Shown here one piece after another: positions 1-6,978 of a stretch of 9,392 bases of DNA. Position numbers and translations under genes: made by a program. The notes beneath the pieces were generated by a model, which saw only the letters and a program-made list of their open reading frames with translations, was not told the origin of the DNA and made no database searches. Source of the DNA: Actinomycetota bacterium (GTDB lineage Bacteria > Actinomycetota > Actinomycetes > Actinomycetales > Actinomycetaceae); NCBI GenBank assembly GCA_019425105.1, contig JAHYYD010000077.1:1-9392 (forward strand), read 5' to 3'. Position 1 is the stretch's first letter, and each line of letters begins with the position of its first letter.

Positions 1-224
1 CGCAGGACGATCGCCTCGTCTCGATAGGACTTCATCACACGGACATTGTGTCACGCCTACACAGTCGCGGTCGGGCGATGCCGATGCACATCGCAGGGCG
101 CGGAACTAATTGTGAAGTGGACTGTCACATCTACCGACAAGCCCTCCGACAGGCAATGACAACAATATATGAGAAACTGACAGCGTGGTCGGTTACACAG
201 CCGGCAAGTAGTTTTCAAGTAGAT

Positions 225-238
225 AGTTTCTTCGTAAC
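225..238 (+). promoter_or_regulatory. AGTTTNNTCGTAAC motif shared by both TetR genes
   Basis: The 14 bases here match those at 1033-1046, upstream of the second regulator, at 12 positions. The motif ends 40 bases before the first start codon and 29 bases before the second. Because the two regulators have near-identical recognition helices, a shared upstream motif could be a common operator or promoter element. It could also simply be ancestral sequence left from the duplication. Confidence 0.4.
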
Positions 239-239
239 T

Positions 240-260
240 GGTTATGGTTTACTCATAACC
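240..260. promoter_or_regulatory. Inverted repeat, possible TetR operator
   Basis: GGTTATG (240-246) and CATAACC (254-260) are perfect 7-base inverted arms around a 7-base spacer, just upstream of the ribosome binding site of the first TetR gene. TetR-family repressors commonly bind such dyads at their own promoters, so autoregulation is a reasonable inference. A TANNNT hexamer (243-248) lies inside the dyad. No protein binding can be shown from sequence. Confidence 0.5.
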
Positions 261-278
261 GTCGAAGGAAGGAAAAAG

Positions 279-818
279 ATGGCACCCCCGATCGATGCCC
301 GCGAAAAGCTTGGCACTGCACTGCGTCAGGCCCTGATGCAGACCCCCCTGTCAAAGATCTCTGTCAGCGCGCTGACACGTTCCGCCGGGGTCACCCGTCA
401 AGCGTTCTACTACCACTTCAACTCCCTGAGCGACCTGAACGCCTGGGTTTTCCGCGAGGAAGTCACATCGCGCCTGACCGCCAGTTCGGGAGAATGGCTC
501 GATGCCGTCGAGGCCACCATGACCTGGATGCATAACCATCGCGACGAAACCGTCTCAGCCATGAAGACCATCGAAGCGAACGACCTGTGGGCATTCCTGG
601 CCTCTCATATCCAGGAGCTCATCGAGTCCCGCCTGCCCGGCTCTGCCTCGGCCACAGCGCGCGACGTCGTCGCCCAGCACTTCGCCCTGGCAACCACCGC
701 CCACATGGCACAGTGGATGCTCTCCGGTCTCGAGGTCAACCCCTCGCTCGCGATCGCTCGCATGCGAGTGCTCATGACCGACCAGACCACCCCCGCCCTG
801 GCTCGCCTGGCCAAGTAA
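279..818 (+). CDS. TetR/AcrR-family transcriptional regulator (copy 1)
   Basis: A 179-residue cytoplasmic DNA-binding protein. The N-terminal helix-turn-helix spans about residues 26-47, with the recognition-helix signature AGVTRQAFYYHF, typical of TetR regulators of the DhaS-like kind in which an aromatic/W-V-F helix follows. The C-terminal part (about 60-179) is the variable ligand-binding and dimerisation region, and its ligand cannot be predicted. The ATG at 279 is chosen because GAAGGAAGGA lies at 264-273 and homology begins here; the frame stays open further upstream, but those residues look non-coding. It is a close paralogue of the next gene on the same strand. It has its own terminator hairpin at 865-913, so it is probably transcribed alone. 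No obvious target gene (efflux pump, dehydrogenase) lies beside it in the window. Confidence 0.9.
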   Translation: MAPPIDAREKLGTALRQALMQTPLSKISVSALTRSAGVTRQAFYYHFNSLSDLNAWVFREEVTSRLTASSGEWLDAVEATMTWMHNHRDETVSAMKTIEANDLWAFLASHIQELIESRLPGSASATARDVVAQHFALATTAHMAQWMLSGLEVNPSLAIARMRVLMTDQTTPALARLAK

Positions 819-864
819 CGCGGTTATTCCCACCAACCGCACAGGGACAGACGCACAGACCCCC

Positions 865-913
865 TCAGCCCCGACCTCGTCCAGACAGTTCATTTCGACG
901 AGGCCGGGGCTGA
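865..913 (+). terminator. Terminator-like hairpin after TetR copy 1
   Basis: The arms 865-881 and 897-913 pair over 17 positions with a single A/C mismatch (874/904), around a 15-base loop. The stem is G/C-rich and starts 46 bases after the stop codon. No clear T-run follows, as is common in high-GC actinobacteria. The left arm contains CCCCGACCTCGTC (869-881), a motif that recurs after three other genes here. Confidence 0.75.
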
Positions 914-973
914 ACCATACACTCCGCTTCCAAACAACGACGTTTCCGGATGCATACAAGCTAATCTGAGCTA

Positions 974-979
974 TACAAT
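974..979 (+). promoter_or_regulatory. Candidate -10 hexamer for TetR copy 2
   Basis: TACAAT fits the actinobacterial TANNNT -10 pattern and is the best such match between the two regulators. No good -35 sits 16-18 bases upstream. If used, it would give a 5' leader of roughly 90 bases containing the palindromes at 1007-1034. Confidence 0.3.
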
Positions 980-1006
980 TGGTCAGTCGCACATTGCACT
1001 GAAATT

Positions 1007-1034
1007 TCGCGGATCCGCGATACAGCCTGTACAG
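1007..1034. promoter_or_regulatory. Palindromes upstream of TetR copy 2, candidate operators
   Basis: TCGCGGATCCGCGA (1007-1020) is a perfect 14-base palindrome. Directly after it, TACAG-C-CTGTA (1021-1031) and CTGTACAG (1027-1034) form two overlapping smaller dyads. Such clustered symmetry 40-70 bases before a TetR start codon is a typical operator arrangement. It differs in sequence from the dyad at 240-260 upstream of copy 1, so the two regulators may have diverged in operator preference. Confidence 0.45.
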
Positions 1035-1046
1035 TTTGCTCGTAAC
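1033..1046 (+). promoter_or_regulatory. AGTTTNNTCGTAAC motif, second occurrence
   Basis: Matches 225-238 at 12 of 14 positions. It overlaps the end of the CTGTACAG dyad and lies 29 bases upstream of the start codon of TetR copy 2. See the first occurrence for interpretation. Confidence 0.4.
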
Positions 1047-1075
1047 CCCTCTTTTCATGTCGACGAGGATCTCCG

Positions 1076-1645
1076 ATGCCCCACACCGATGCGAAAACGA
1101 TGCTCGCGCACGCCCTGCGCGACGCACTCCAGACCGTCCCCCTGTCAAAGGTGACCGTCTCCGGTCTCACGCGCACCGCCGGCGTGACCCGCCAGGCCTT
1201 CTACTATCACTTCGCCGACATCCGCGACCTGACTGTCTGGGTTTTCAAGCGCGAGGTTGCCAACCAGATCGAGGCCCACTCCACCCACGAGGACTGGTCC
1301 GAGGGACTGCTCGCCATGCTCACATGGATGCAAGCGCACCTCGAAGAGACACGCTCCGTTGTCTCAACCCTGTCCATGGAGGACCTGCAGGTCTTCCTCT
1401 ACAAGCAGCTGCGCGCCGTCATGGAGCCCATCGTCGACCACTACAGCGACGGTCTGACTGTCCGAGCGGACGATCGCGAGTTCATTACTGAGCACTTCAC
1501 GCTCAGCGTGCTCGGACACGTCTCCCAGTGGCTCACCTCCGACATGAGCGCTGATCCCGCCCTCCTCACGGAGCGCATCTCCCGCATCCTCGCCGGGCAG
1601 GTACGTCGCAGCCTCGAGCTCTTCGCACAGTCTCACGCCTCCTGA
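1076..1645 (+). CDS. TetR/AcrR-family transcriptional regulator (copy 2)
   Basis: A 189-residue regulator with the same helix-turn-helix as copy 1 (about residues 25-46). The block PLSK..VS.LTR.AGVTRQAFYYHF is shared almost unbroken, while the C-terminal ligand domain is much more diverged and about ten residues longer. The ATG at 1076 is preceded by GAGGA (1065-1069) at a spacing of six. Like copy 1 it stands alone, with a hairpin after it, and it faces leuA on the opposite strand. The pair most likely arose by tandem duplication, because the 3' flanks are also similar. The near-identical recognition helices predict overlapping DNA targets, and the diverged C-terminal domains predict different effectors. 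The regulated genes are not identifiable here. Confidence 0.9.
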   Translation: MPHTDAKTMLAHALRDALQTVPLSKVTVSGLTRTAGVTRQAFYYHFADIRDLTVWVFKREVANQIEAHSTHEDWSEGLLAMLTWMQAHLEETRSVVSTLSMEDLQVFLYKQLRAVMEPIVDHYSDGLTVRADDREFITEHFTLSVLGHVSQWLTSDMSADPALLTERISRILAGQVRRSLELFAQSHAS

Positions 1646-1677
1646 GGGCCCCTCCTGACGGCACAGACGCATACGAA

Positions 1678-1715
1678 GGACCCCGACCTCTTCACTTTGA
1701 ACGAGGTCGGGGTCC
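1678..1715. terminator. Bidirectional terminator between TetR copy 2 and leuA
   Basis: A perfect 13-base stem (1678-1690 with 1703-1715) encloses a 12-base loop and is followed on the + strand by a T/A-rich stretch. It lies 32 bases after the regulator's stop and 19 bases beyond leuA's stop on the other strand, so it can serve both converging genes. The left arm contains CCCCGACCTC, the same motif as in the hairpin at 865-913. The short sequence ACAGACGCA precedes both hairpins (847-855 and 1663-1671). Confidence 0.85.
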
Positions 1716-1734
1716 CTATTGTTATCGCGTGCTC

Positions 1735-3489
1735 TTAGCGCAGGGCGCGGTTCACCGCCGAGATGACGGCCTTGTAGGACGCGCGAGTGATCGAGGAGTC
1801 GATGCCGACGCCCCACACGATCTGGCCGTCCACGGCCGCCTCCACGTAGGCGGCAGCGCGCGCATCGCGGCCCTGGCTCATCGCGTGCTCGGAGTAGTCG
1901 AGGATGCGCACATCCAGGTCGAACTCGTGCAGCGCGGACACGAACGCGTCGATCGGGCCCTTGCCCTGCGCGTGAACCTTGACGACCTCGCCGTTGTCGG
2001 TGAGCGTCGCGTTCAGCTCGACATTCTCATCATCCATGGTGCCCACCTGCGAGGAGCGCAGATCGAAGCGACCCCACGACTCCAGGCCCGGCGCGGCGTT
2101 CGTCGGCAGGTACTCGTCGGCGAAGATCTGCCACAGCAGATCCGCGTTAATCTCGCCGCCGTAGGTGTCCGTGTGGCGCTGGACGATGCGAGAGAACTCC
2201 ACCTGCAGGCGGCGCGGCAGCTCGAGGGCGTGTGCCGTCGACATGAGGTAGGCGACGCCACCCTTGCCGGACTGCGAGTTCACGCGCACCACGGCCTCGT
2301 ACGAGCGCCCTACGTCGTGCGGGTCGATCGGCAGGTAGGGCAGCTCCCACACGACCGCTTCCTCGTCGCCGCCGGCCGCGTCGACCTTGGCCTTGCGGGC
2401 GGTGAAGCCCTTCTTGATCGCGTCCTGGTGCGAACCGGAGAAGCTCGTGTAGACGAGGTCGCCGACGTAGGGGGCGCGCGGGAAGGTCTCCATCTGCGTG
2501 CAGTGCTCCACCGTGCGACGGATAGCGTCCACGTCGGAGAAGTCGATGCCCGGATCGATGCCCTGGCTGAACAGGTTCAGGCCCAGCGTCACCAGGTCGA
2601 CGTTGCCGGTGCGCTCGCCCTGACCCAGCAGACAACCCTCGATACGATCCGCGCCGGCCAGCAGCGCCAGCTCGGCCGTCGCCACGCCCGTACCGCGGTC
2701 ATTGTGCGGGTGCACGGACAGCGCCACGTACTCGCGGCGGCTCAGGTTGCGGCTCATCCACTCGATCTGATCGGCGAACACGTTCGGGGTCGCACGCTCC
2801 ACCGTGGAGGGCAGGTTCAGGACAATCTCGCGTCCCTCGCCAGGCTCCCACACGTCCATGACGGACTCGCACACCTCAAGGGCGAAGTCCAGCTCGGTAT
2901 CCACGAAAATCTCGGGCGAATACTCGAAACCGAAGATCGTGTCATCATCCAGGCGCTTCTCAGCCTGCGCGATCACCTCGCGCGCACCGAACTGCGCCAG
3001 CTCGATCGTCTGTGCCTTGTCAGCGTGGAAGACAACCTCGCGGAACACGGGGGCCGTCGCGTTGTAGAGGTGCACCGTTGCGCGCGGGAAGCCCACCATG
3101 GCCTCGACCGTGCGCTCGATCAGCTCCGGGCGAGACTGGGTGAGCACCGAGATCGTCACGTCCTCGGGCACCGCGTCGTCCTCGATCAGGGAGCGCACAA
3201 AGTCGTAGTCGGTCTGCGAGGCCGCGGGGAAACCGATCTCGATCTCCTTGTACCCCAGCTTGATGAGCAGGTCGAACATGCGGCGCTTACGAGCCGGGTC
3301 CATCGGCTCGATGAGGGCCTGGTTGCCATCGCGCAGGTCGGTGGACATCCAGCGCGGCGCCTTCGTGATGCGCTTGGAGGGCCACTGGCGATCCGGCAGA
3401 TCGATCGGATTCGTATCGAGGAACGGCCGATACTTACGGATCGGCATGCGCGAGCCGGAGGGGACGGGAACAGCGGATGTAGTCTTCAC
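1735..3489 (-). CDS. leuA: 2-isopropylmalate synthase
   Basis: Catalyses the first committed step of leucine synthesis in the cytoplasm: acetyl-CoA plus 2-ketoisovalerate to 2-isopropylmalate. From the GTG at 3489 the protein is 584 residues, close to the usual actinobacterial length. The HMGL-like TIM barrel shows DLRDGNQAL (residues 51-59), HPHNDRGTG (260-268, metal-binding HxH), GCLLGQGERTGN (285-296) and SQSGKGGVAY (405-414). The C-terminal LeuA regulatory domain (about 470-584), which binds leucine for feedback inhibition, is complete. The frame stays open to 3654, but residues before the GTG are unlike the family. The GTG has no clear ribosome binding site, but a -10 hexamer lies seven bases upstream, which fits a leaderless mRNA. 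An ATG at 3447 (MPIRKYRPF) is the alternative. No other leucine genes are in the window and no leader peptide rich in leucine codons was seen upstream. Confidence 0.96.
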   Translation of the reverse strand: MKTTSAVPVPSGSRMPIRKYRPFLDTNPIDLPDRQWPSKRITKAPRWMSTDLRDGNQALIEPMDPARKRRMFDLLIKLGYKEIEIGFPAASQTDYDFVRSLIEDDAVPEDVTISVLTQSRPELIERTVEAMVGFPRATVHLYNATAPVFREVVFHADKAQTIELAQFGAREVIAQAEKRLDDDTIFGFEYSPEIFVDTELDFALEVCESVMDVWEPGEGREIVLNLPSTVERATPNVFADQIEWMSRNLSRREYVALSVHPHNDRGTGVATAELALLAGADRIEGCLLGQGERTGNVDLVTLGLNLFSQGIDPGIDFSDVDAIRRTVEHCTQMETFPRAPYVGDLVYTSFSGSHQDAIKKGFTARKAKVDAAGGDEEAVVWELPYLPIDPHDVGRSYEAVVRVNSQSGKGGVAYLMSTAHALELPRRLQVEFSRIVQRHTDTYGGEINADLLWQIFADEYLPTNAAPGLESWGRFDLRSSQVGTMDDENVELNATLTDNGEVVKVHAQGKGPIDAFVSALHEFDLDVRILDYSEHAMSQGRDARAAAYVEAAVDGQIVWGVGIDSSITRASYKAVISAVNRALR

Positions 3490-3496
3490 GCTTCGT

Positions 3497-3502
3497 AGTT
3501 TA
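3497..3502 (-). promoter_or_regulatory. -10 hexamer for a probable leaderless leuA transcript
   Basis: Read on the minus strand, TAAACT is a TANNNT -10 hexamer separated from the GTG by seven bases (ACGAAGC). Transcription would then begin at or next to the start codon, giving a leaderless mRNA, a common arrangement in actinobacteria. No strong -35 is visible, which is also common for such promoters. The placement is seen; use as a promoter is inferred. Confidence 0.5.
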
Positions 3503-3575
3503 TCGACGAGGAACCGCCCGCGAGCAGGCGCTGCGCATACTGGACGTGAGATGCGGCGCGCTCCCCCATCCGGCA

Positions 3576-3581
3576 TTGACA
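3576..3581 (+). promoter_or_regulatory. Candidate -35 box for the lactate permease
   Basis: A perfect TTGACA lies in the 182-base region between the divergent leuA and permease genes. The sequence 17-19 bases further on is only a poor -10 (around TGTGTA, 3600-3605), so the pairing is uncertain. The AT-rich stretch CATATGTCATGATGAT (3618-3633) is an alternative -10 or regulator-binding area. Confidence 0.35.
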
Positions 3582-3671
3582 AAGAAAAACGCTCAAAACT
3601 GTGTACGCCTCTGCGTTCATATGTCATGATGATTAGGTCCAATGTCCCACACACCGACGCGCGGAGCAGCC

Positions 3672-5333
3672 ATGACTTCTCTTTTGTTAGCCCAATCTTT
3701 TACCCCGTCGACAACTGCAGTCGCGGGCAACGTCTTCTTGACAGCCGTCGTCGGGCTCCTCCCGCTCGTCGTGTTCTTCGTCCTGATGGGCGTCTTTAAG
3801 GTCGCCACCCACTGGTGCTCGATCATCTCCCTGGTGCTGTCCCTGGGTATCGCTGTCCTCGCCTTCAATATGCCCGTCGGCATGGCACTCTTGGCCGGCA
3901 CGCAAGGCGCGGCGATGGGCTTCATGCCGATCATCTACATCATCATCGCGGCCGTGTGGCTCTACAACCTCACCGAAAAGTCGGGTCGCAGTGCCGACCT
4001 GAAGGCCGTTTTTAACACGATCGGCCGCGGCGACCAGCGCGCCCAGGCCCTCATCGTCGCCTGGTGCTTCTGCGGTCTTCTCGAGGGCCTGGCCGGCTTC
4101 GGCGCTCCCGTGGCCATCACCTGCGCCATGCTCGTGACCCTCGGCGTCCCCAAGATCAAGGCAGCCGTCGTGGCCGTCGTCGGCAACGCCATCAACGTCG
4201 GCTTCGGAGCTATGGCCATCCCCACGACGACCGCTGGCAAGCTCGGTGGCGCCGAGCCCGTGGTCGTCGCCGGCGACATGGGCCACCTGACGTGGATCTT
4301 CTGTCTGTTCATCCCCTTCCTGCTGCTGTTCATCCTCGACGGCGCGCGCGGCGTCCGCCAGCTCTGGCCCCTTGCCCTCGTCGCCGGTCTCGCTGCCGGT
4401 GCGGGCCACTTCTTCACCCCCTCGGTTTCCTACGAGCTGACTGCGGTCGTCGCCTCCCTGCTCGGCTTCGCCGCCTGCTACGTGTTCCTGCTGGCGTGGG
4501 GTCCGACGACCCCCGCGGAGTGCGCGACGGAGGCCGACGAGGCCGACAAGCCCACCGGCTCGCGCATCGGACTGGCCCTGCTGCCCTACGTCCTCGTCGT
4601 CGTTATCATCGCGATCACGAAGCTGGCCAAGCCCGTCGCCGCCTTCTTCTCATCGACGGACGTCAAGGTCCCGTGGCCTGGCATCTACGGCAACCTGCTG
4701 ACCGGCGACGGATCGCCCTCGACCGCCGCAATCTACTCGCTGCAGATCCTATCCAACCCCGGCACCTGGATCTTCGTCACCGGCATCATCGTCGCCATCG
4801 TGTACGGGACGAACTCCTCGAACGGCCGTTTCCAGACCTCCGTGGGTGAGATGTTCGCGGTCCTGCCGCGCACCATCTACTCGCTGCGCATGGCGATCCT
4901 GACAATCGCCTCCGTCATGGCCCTCGCCTTCGTCATGAACTTCTCGGGCCAGACCACCTCGATCGGTGCCGCGCTGGCGACGACGGGCGCGGCCTTCGCC
5001 TTCCTCTCCCCCATCCTGGGCTGGATCGGCACGGCCGTCGCCGGCTCCGCAACCTCGGCGGGCGCGCTCTTCGCGAACCTGCAGTCGACCGCCGCAGCAG
5101 GCGCCGGCCTCGACCCATCGATCCTGCTGGCCGCCAACACCATCGGCGGTGGCATCGGCAAGATCGTCTCCCCGCAGAACCTCGCGATCGCGGCAACCGC
5201 GGTCGATTCGAAGGGTTCCGATGCGGAGATCCTCAAGAAGGCCGCCCCCTACTCGGTCAGTCTGCTCCTGGTCCTGTGCGTCCTCGTGTTCATCGCATCC
5301 CAGGGCTGGCTGGGTGCCTACATGCCGCACTGA
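3672..5333 (+). CDS. lctP: L-lactate permease (LctP/LldP family)
   Basis: A 553-residue polytopic membrane protein that imports lactate (and probably glycolate) with protons. Hydrophobic segments occur along the whole chain, consistent with the dozen or so helices of the family. Family signatures are GLLEGLAGFGAPVAIT (about residues 135-150) and a C-terminal block with SATSAGALFANLQ (459-471) followed by ANTIGGGIGKIVSPQNLAI (488-506), closely matching the conserved regions of E. coli LldP. I chose the ATG at 3672 because GGAG lies at 3663-3666; an ATG at 3642 would add ten residues and has only a weak AGG upstream. The gene is divergent from leuA and ends at a strong terminator. lutA, for lactate oxidation, begins about 3.5 kb downstream on the same strand, supporting lactate as substrate. 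A TTA codon, rare in high-GC actinobacteria, is codon 6. Confidence 0.94.
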   Translation: MTSLLLAQSFTPSTTAVAGNVFLTAVVGLLPLVVFFVLMGVFKVATHWCSIISLVLSLGIAVLAFNMPVGMALLAGTQGAAMGFMPIIYIIIAAVWLYNLTEKSGRSADLKAVFNTIGRGDQRAQALIVAWCFCGLLEGLAGFGAPVAITCAMLVTLGVPKIKAAVVAVVGNAINVGFGAMAIPTTTAGKLGGAEPVVVAGDMGHLTWIFCLFIPFLLLFILDGARGVRQLWPLALVAGLAAGAGHFFTPSVSYELTAVVASLLGFAACYVFLLAWGPTTPAECATEADEADKPTGSRIGLALLPYVLVVVIIAITKLAKPVAAFFSSTDVKVPWPGIYGNLLTGDGSPSTAAIYSLQILSNPGTWIFVTGIIVAIVYGTNSSNGRFQTSVGEMFAVLPRTIYSLRMAILTIASVMALAFVMNFSGQTTSIGAALATTGAAFAFLSPILGWIGTAVAGSATSAGALFANLQSTAAAGAGLDPSILLAANTIGGGIGKIVSPQNLAIAATAVDSKGSDAEILKKAAPYSVSLLLVLCVLVFIASQGWLGAYMPH

Positions 5334-5354
5334 TCCATTGCTGCGCATGTGATC

Positions 5355-5391
5355 GGAGGTCCCGGGAGGCAATTTGCTTCCCGGGACCTCC
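5355..5391 (+). terminator. Strong terminator after the lactate permease
   Basis: A 16-base-pair stem (5355-5370 with 5376-5391, one G-U pair) closes a five-base AATTT loop, starting 21 bases after the stop codon. It is the most stable hairpin in the window. It separates permease transcription from the downstream cassette, which therefore needs its own promoter; between here and 5435 I see only a weak TTGTAG (5395-5400). Confidence 0.88.
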
Positions 5392-5434
5392 CACTTGTAG
5401 GCTCCCAACAGACATACGGACAAAGGAGACGACA

Positions 5435-5725
5435 GTGCCCGACTTGAGTTTTTCCAGCGACGCCTTACGCACGGCTGCTCAGTACCTGGGCGGGTCTTCA
5501 CCCGCGACAGAGGTCACGCCCCCCGCAGGAGATCCCTGCAGCCGCGTCTACGCAGCGCGAATCAGCGGGCCGATCAGCAACCTCAACGAAGAAGAGACCG
5601 CGATACAGGACGCGCTCAAGGCAACGCACTCCAACATGCTGGCGACACAGCAATCCTTCGAGGTGATGGAAAGCAGCATCTCCGACTCGATCGCCTCCGC
5701 CCTGAAGGGAAACATCCCGTGGTAA
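5435..5725 (+). CDS. Small helical protein, EspC/ESX-like type VII secretion partner
   Basis: A 96-residue protein without signal peptide or membrane segment. The N-terminus (about residues 1-22, with LRTAAQYLGG) and the stretch 44-90 look like two amphipathic helices separated by a Pro/Gly-rich turn, the layout of EspC-like and WXG100-superfamily secreted proteins. There is no WXG motif, but FEVME (75-79) resembles the YxxxD/E secretion signal with Phe in place of Tyr. The GTG at 5435 is preceded by AAAGGAG (5422-5428) at six bases; the open frame further upstream overlaps the permease and its terminator and is not coding. Its stop overlaps the start of the next gene (GTGGTAA), implying translational coupling and perhaps a heterodimer with that product. 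Family assignment is by pattern and not certain. Codon 11 is TTA. Confidence 0.72.
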   Translation: MPDLSFSSDALRTAAQYLGGSSPATEVTPPAGDPCSRVYAARISGPISNLNEEETAIQDALKATHSNMLATQQSFEVMESSISDSIASALKGNIPW

Positions 5726-6918
5726 CGAAAACGCAGCTCTATGCGCTCGATCTATCCAGCTTCACTACTACGCTCAGTGAGCTAGACTCGTCACTTCACA
5801 CCAGCCAGGAGAAGTTAGACGATATCGCGCATTCAAAAGACCTAGTTGCCCAGACGATGCAGGGCCAGAGCGCCGATGCGCTCCTTGCGAGGCTGCAAGC
5901 GATCGAAGACCAGATCAACGCTCATATCGTGGAGATTCAACAGCTACAGACCGTTCTCACGACATATCGTACGAACAAGACGCGCCTCCAGGGCGACGTT
6001 ATCGGACAGGTAGAGAAGATCGAGCTCGACGGTTTCGTCGTCACTGACACGTGGGGTGTTCGGCCGATTCGAAACCGCCTGTTTTTTGCAAGCCCCAAGG
6101 ACATTGGACGGCTCTTCATCCAGGCCACTCAGTATCGAGATAGCCTCGTTCCATTGGTCTCGGCCTTCGAGCAATACGACCTGCAGGCAGCGATCACTGC
6201 CGGACCGGGCACGACGCCTTACACGACGTCGGGCGGTTATTCGACCGTCGAGCCCGATCGCACCCAGAAGTGGGACGAAGACTTCGTCTGGGGGTCAAAG
6301 AAGGGTCAAGCCACCCCCAACGATTATCTCCTATGGGAGGCCGGACAGAGCGGCCTCGGCGGCGTATATGGCCTCGGCATGACCGACGCAGCGAGGTGCT
6401 ACGCGCATTTCCGTGACAACACCGGCACCCCCATGACTGTTGATTACGAGCGAGCGTACAAGGAGGACGCGGGCATTCGAAACCACGTCAACGGAGAGCT
6501 CAATGGTGCGCTGGCGGCAGCAAACGAGGCGGCCTTAGCCGGCCAAACCGGCGTCACCCTCCACTCCCCCGGCAGCAGTCTCGGCGCGACCGGCGATTAT
6601 CCGGAGACAGCGAACTGGAAGTGGGCACTCGGCGGCCACAACACCTACACCGAGACGAACGTTCAGGTCGACGGGGATACGATTACCGCGACCGTCACCG
6701 TTCATGCGCGGGACAAGTGGAACTTCAACAGAGGCGAGCAAGATACTGTTACAGGCCTCGGCGATGACGTCAACGGTCGTTTCGAGGAGCTCGGATGGGC
6801 CAAGAGCTTCGAGACCAGTGGGAGCATGACCCAGACATACACCTGGAAGGTCGGCGAAGAACCCCCCGTTCTGCCGCACACCCCTCACAATGTCCTCGAT
6901 GAAGAATCCATCCATTAG
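5719..6918 (+). CDS. LXG/WXG-like putative type VII-secreted toxin
   Basis: A 399-residue protein with no signal peptide or transmembrane segment. Residues 5-100 are strongly helical and probably coiled-coil, with MQGQSADALLARL (47-59) resembling the helix turn of WXG/LXG proteins. Residues 219-245 (GMTDAARCYAHFRDNTG...) look like a conserved linker. A separate C-terminal domain (about 290-378) is rich in Trp, Gly, Asp and beta-like segments: NWKWALGGH (299-307), VTVHARDKWNFNRGEQD (326-342), FEELGWAKSFETSG (355-368), TYTWKVG (373-379). This helical-N-terminus plus variable-C-terminus plan is that of polymorphic toxins exported by ESX systems. The GTG start overlaps the preceding stop and has AAGGGA (5705-5710) upstream. 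It carries two TTA and several CTA codons, unlike most of the permease gene, suggesting foreign origin. Toxin role is inferred from architecture and neighbours; the activity is unknown. Confidence 0.7.
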   Translation: MVTKTQLYALDLSSFTTTLSELDSSLHTSQEKLDDIAHSKDLVAQTMQGQSADALLARLQAIEDQINAHIVEIQQLQTVLTTYRTNKTRLQGDVIGQVEKIELDGFVVTDTWGVRPIRNRLFFASPKDIGRLFIQATQYRDSLVPLVSAFEQYDLQAAITAGPGTTPYTTSGGYSTVEPDRTQKWDEDFVWGSKKGQATPNDYLLWEAGQSGLGGVYGLGMTDAARCYAHFRDNTGTPMTVDYERAYKEDAGIRNHVNGELNGALAAANEAALAGQTGVTLHSPGSSLGATGDYPETANWKWALGGHNTYTETNVQVDGDTITATVTVHARDKWNFNRGEQDTVTGLGDDVNGRFEELGWAKSFETSGSMTQTYTWKVGEEPPVLPHTPHNVLDEESIH

Positions 6919-6978
6919 CCGGCCGACAACAACGGTCGCCGATAGAGAAAACAGAAACTAGAAAGGAGGCCGCAGGCC

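Larger units (their letters stand above)
1..278. other. Upstream intergenic region, no gene seen
   Basis: An open frame runs through most of this stretch into the first TetR gene, but its translation has no recognisable family character and the regulator homology begins only at 279. Nothing convincing is coded on the minus strand. The part from about 150 to 260 is AT-richer than the surroundings and is where the promoter and operator of the first regulator should lie; I cannot place a consensus -35/-10 pair with confidence. Confidence 0.5.

Noticed and set aside
48..278. Upstream extension of the first TetR gene to an ATG at 48.
   Set aside because: The extra residues have no TetR-like features, the region holds an inverted repeat and AT-rich sequence, and a good ribosome binding site precedes the ATG at 279.
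1729..3498. A 589-codon open frame on the + strand opposite leuA.
   Set aside because: It mirrors leuA across its length, is rich in Arg/His/Val/Leu as antisense frames of high-GC genes are, and has no family features. LeuA is unmistakable on the minus strand.
3490..3654. N-terminal extension of LeuA to starts at 3654, 3627 or 3576.
   Set aside because: The added residues do not resemble LeuA, overlap the divergent promoter region and lack ribosome binding sites.
3490..3660. Leucine attenuation leader or T-box upstream of leuA.
   Set aside because: No short frame with a run of leucine codons and no terminator/antiterminator pair is visible on the minus strand.
5276..5434. Longer start for the EspC-like protein.
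   Set aside because: It would overlap the permease gene and run through the strong terminator; the GTG at 5435 has an excellent ribosome binding site.
3687..5501. Long minus-strand frames opposite the lactate permease.
   Set aside because: Their composition (Asp/Gly/His/Arg-rich, low complexity) is that of antisense shadows. The + strand membrane protein carries clear family motifs.
5435..5725. Classical WXG100 protein.
   Set aside because: No WXG tripeptide is present; an EspC-like assignment fits better and is kept at moderate confidence.
6700..6860. Assignment of the effector's C-terminal domain to a colicin M-like lipid II hydrolase.
   Set aside because: The aromatic/Asp cluster is only loosely reminiscent and the colicin M catalytic pattern cannot be placed residue by residue.
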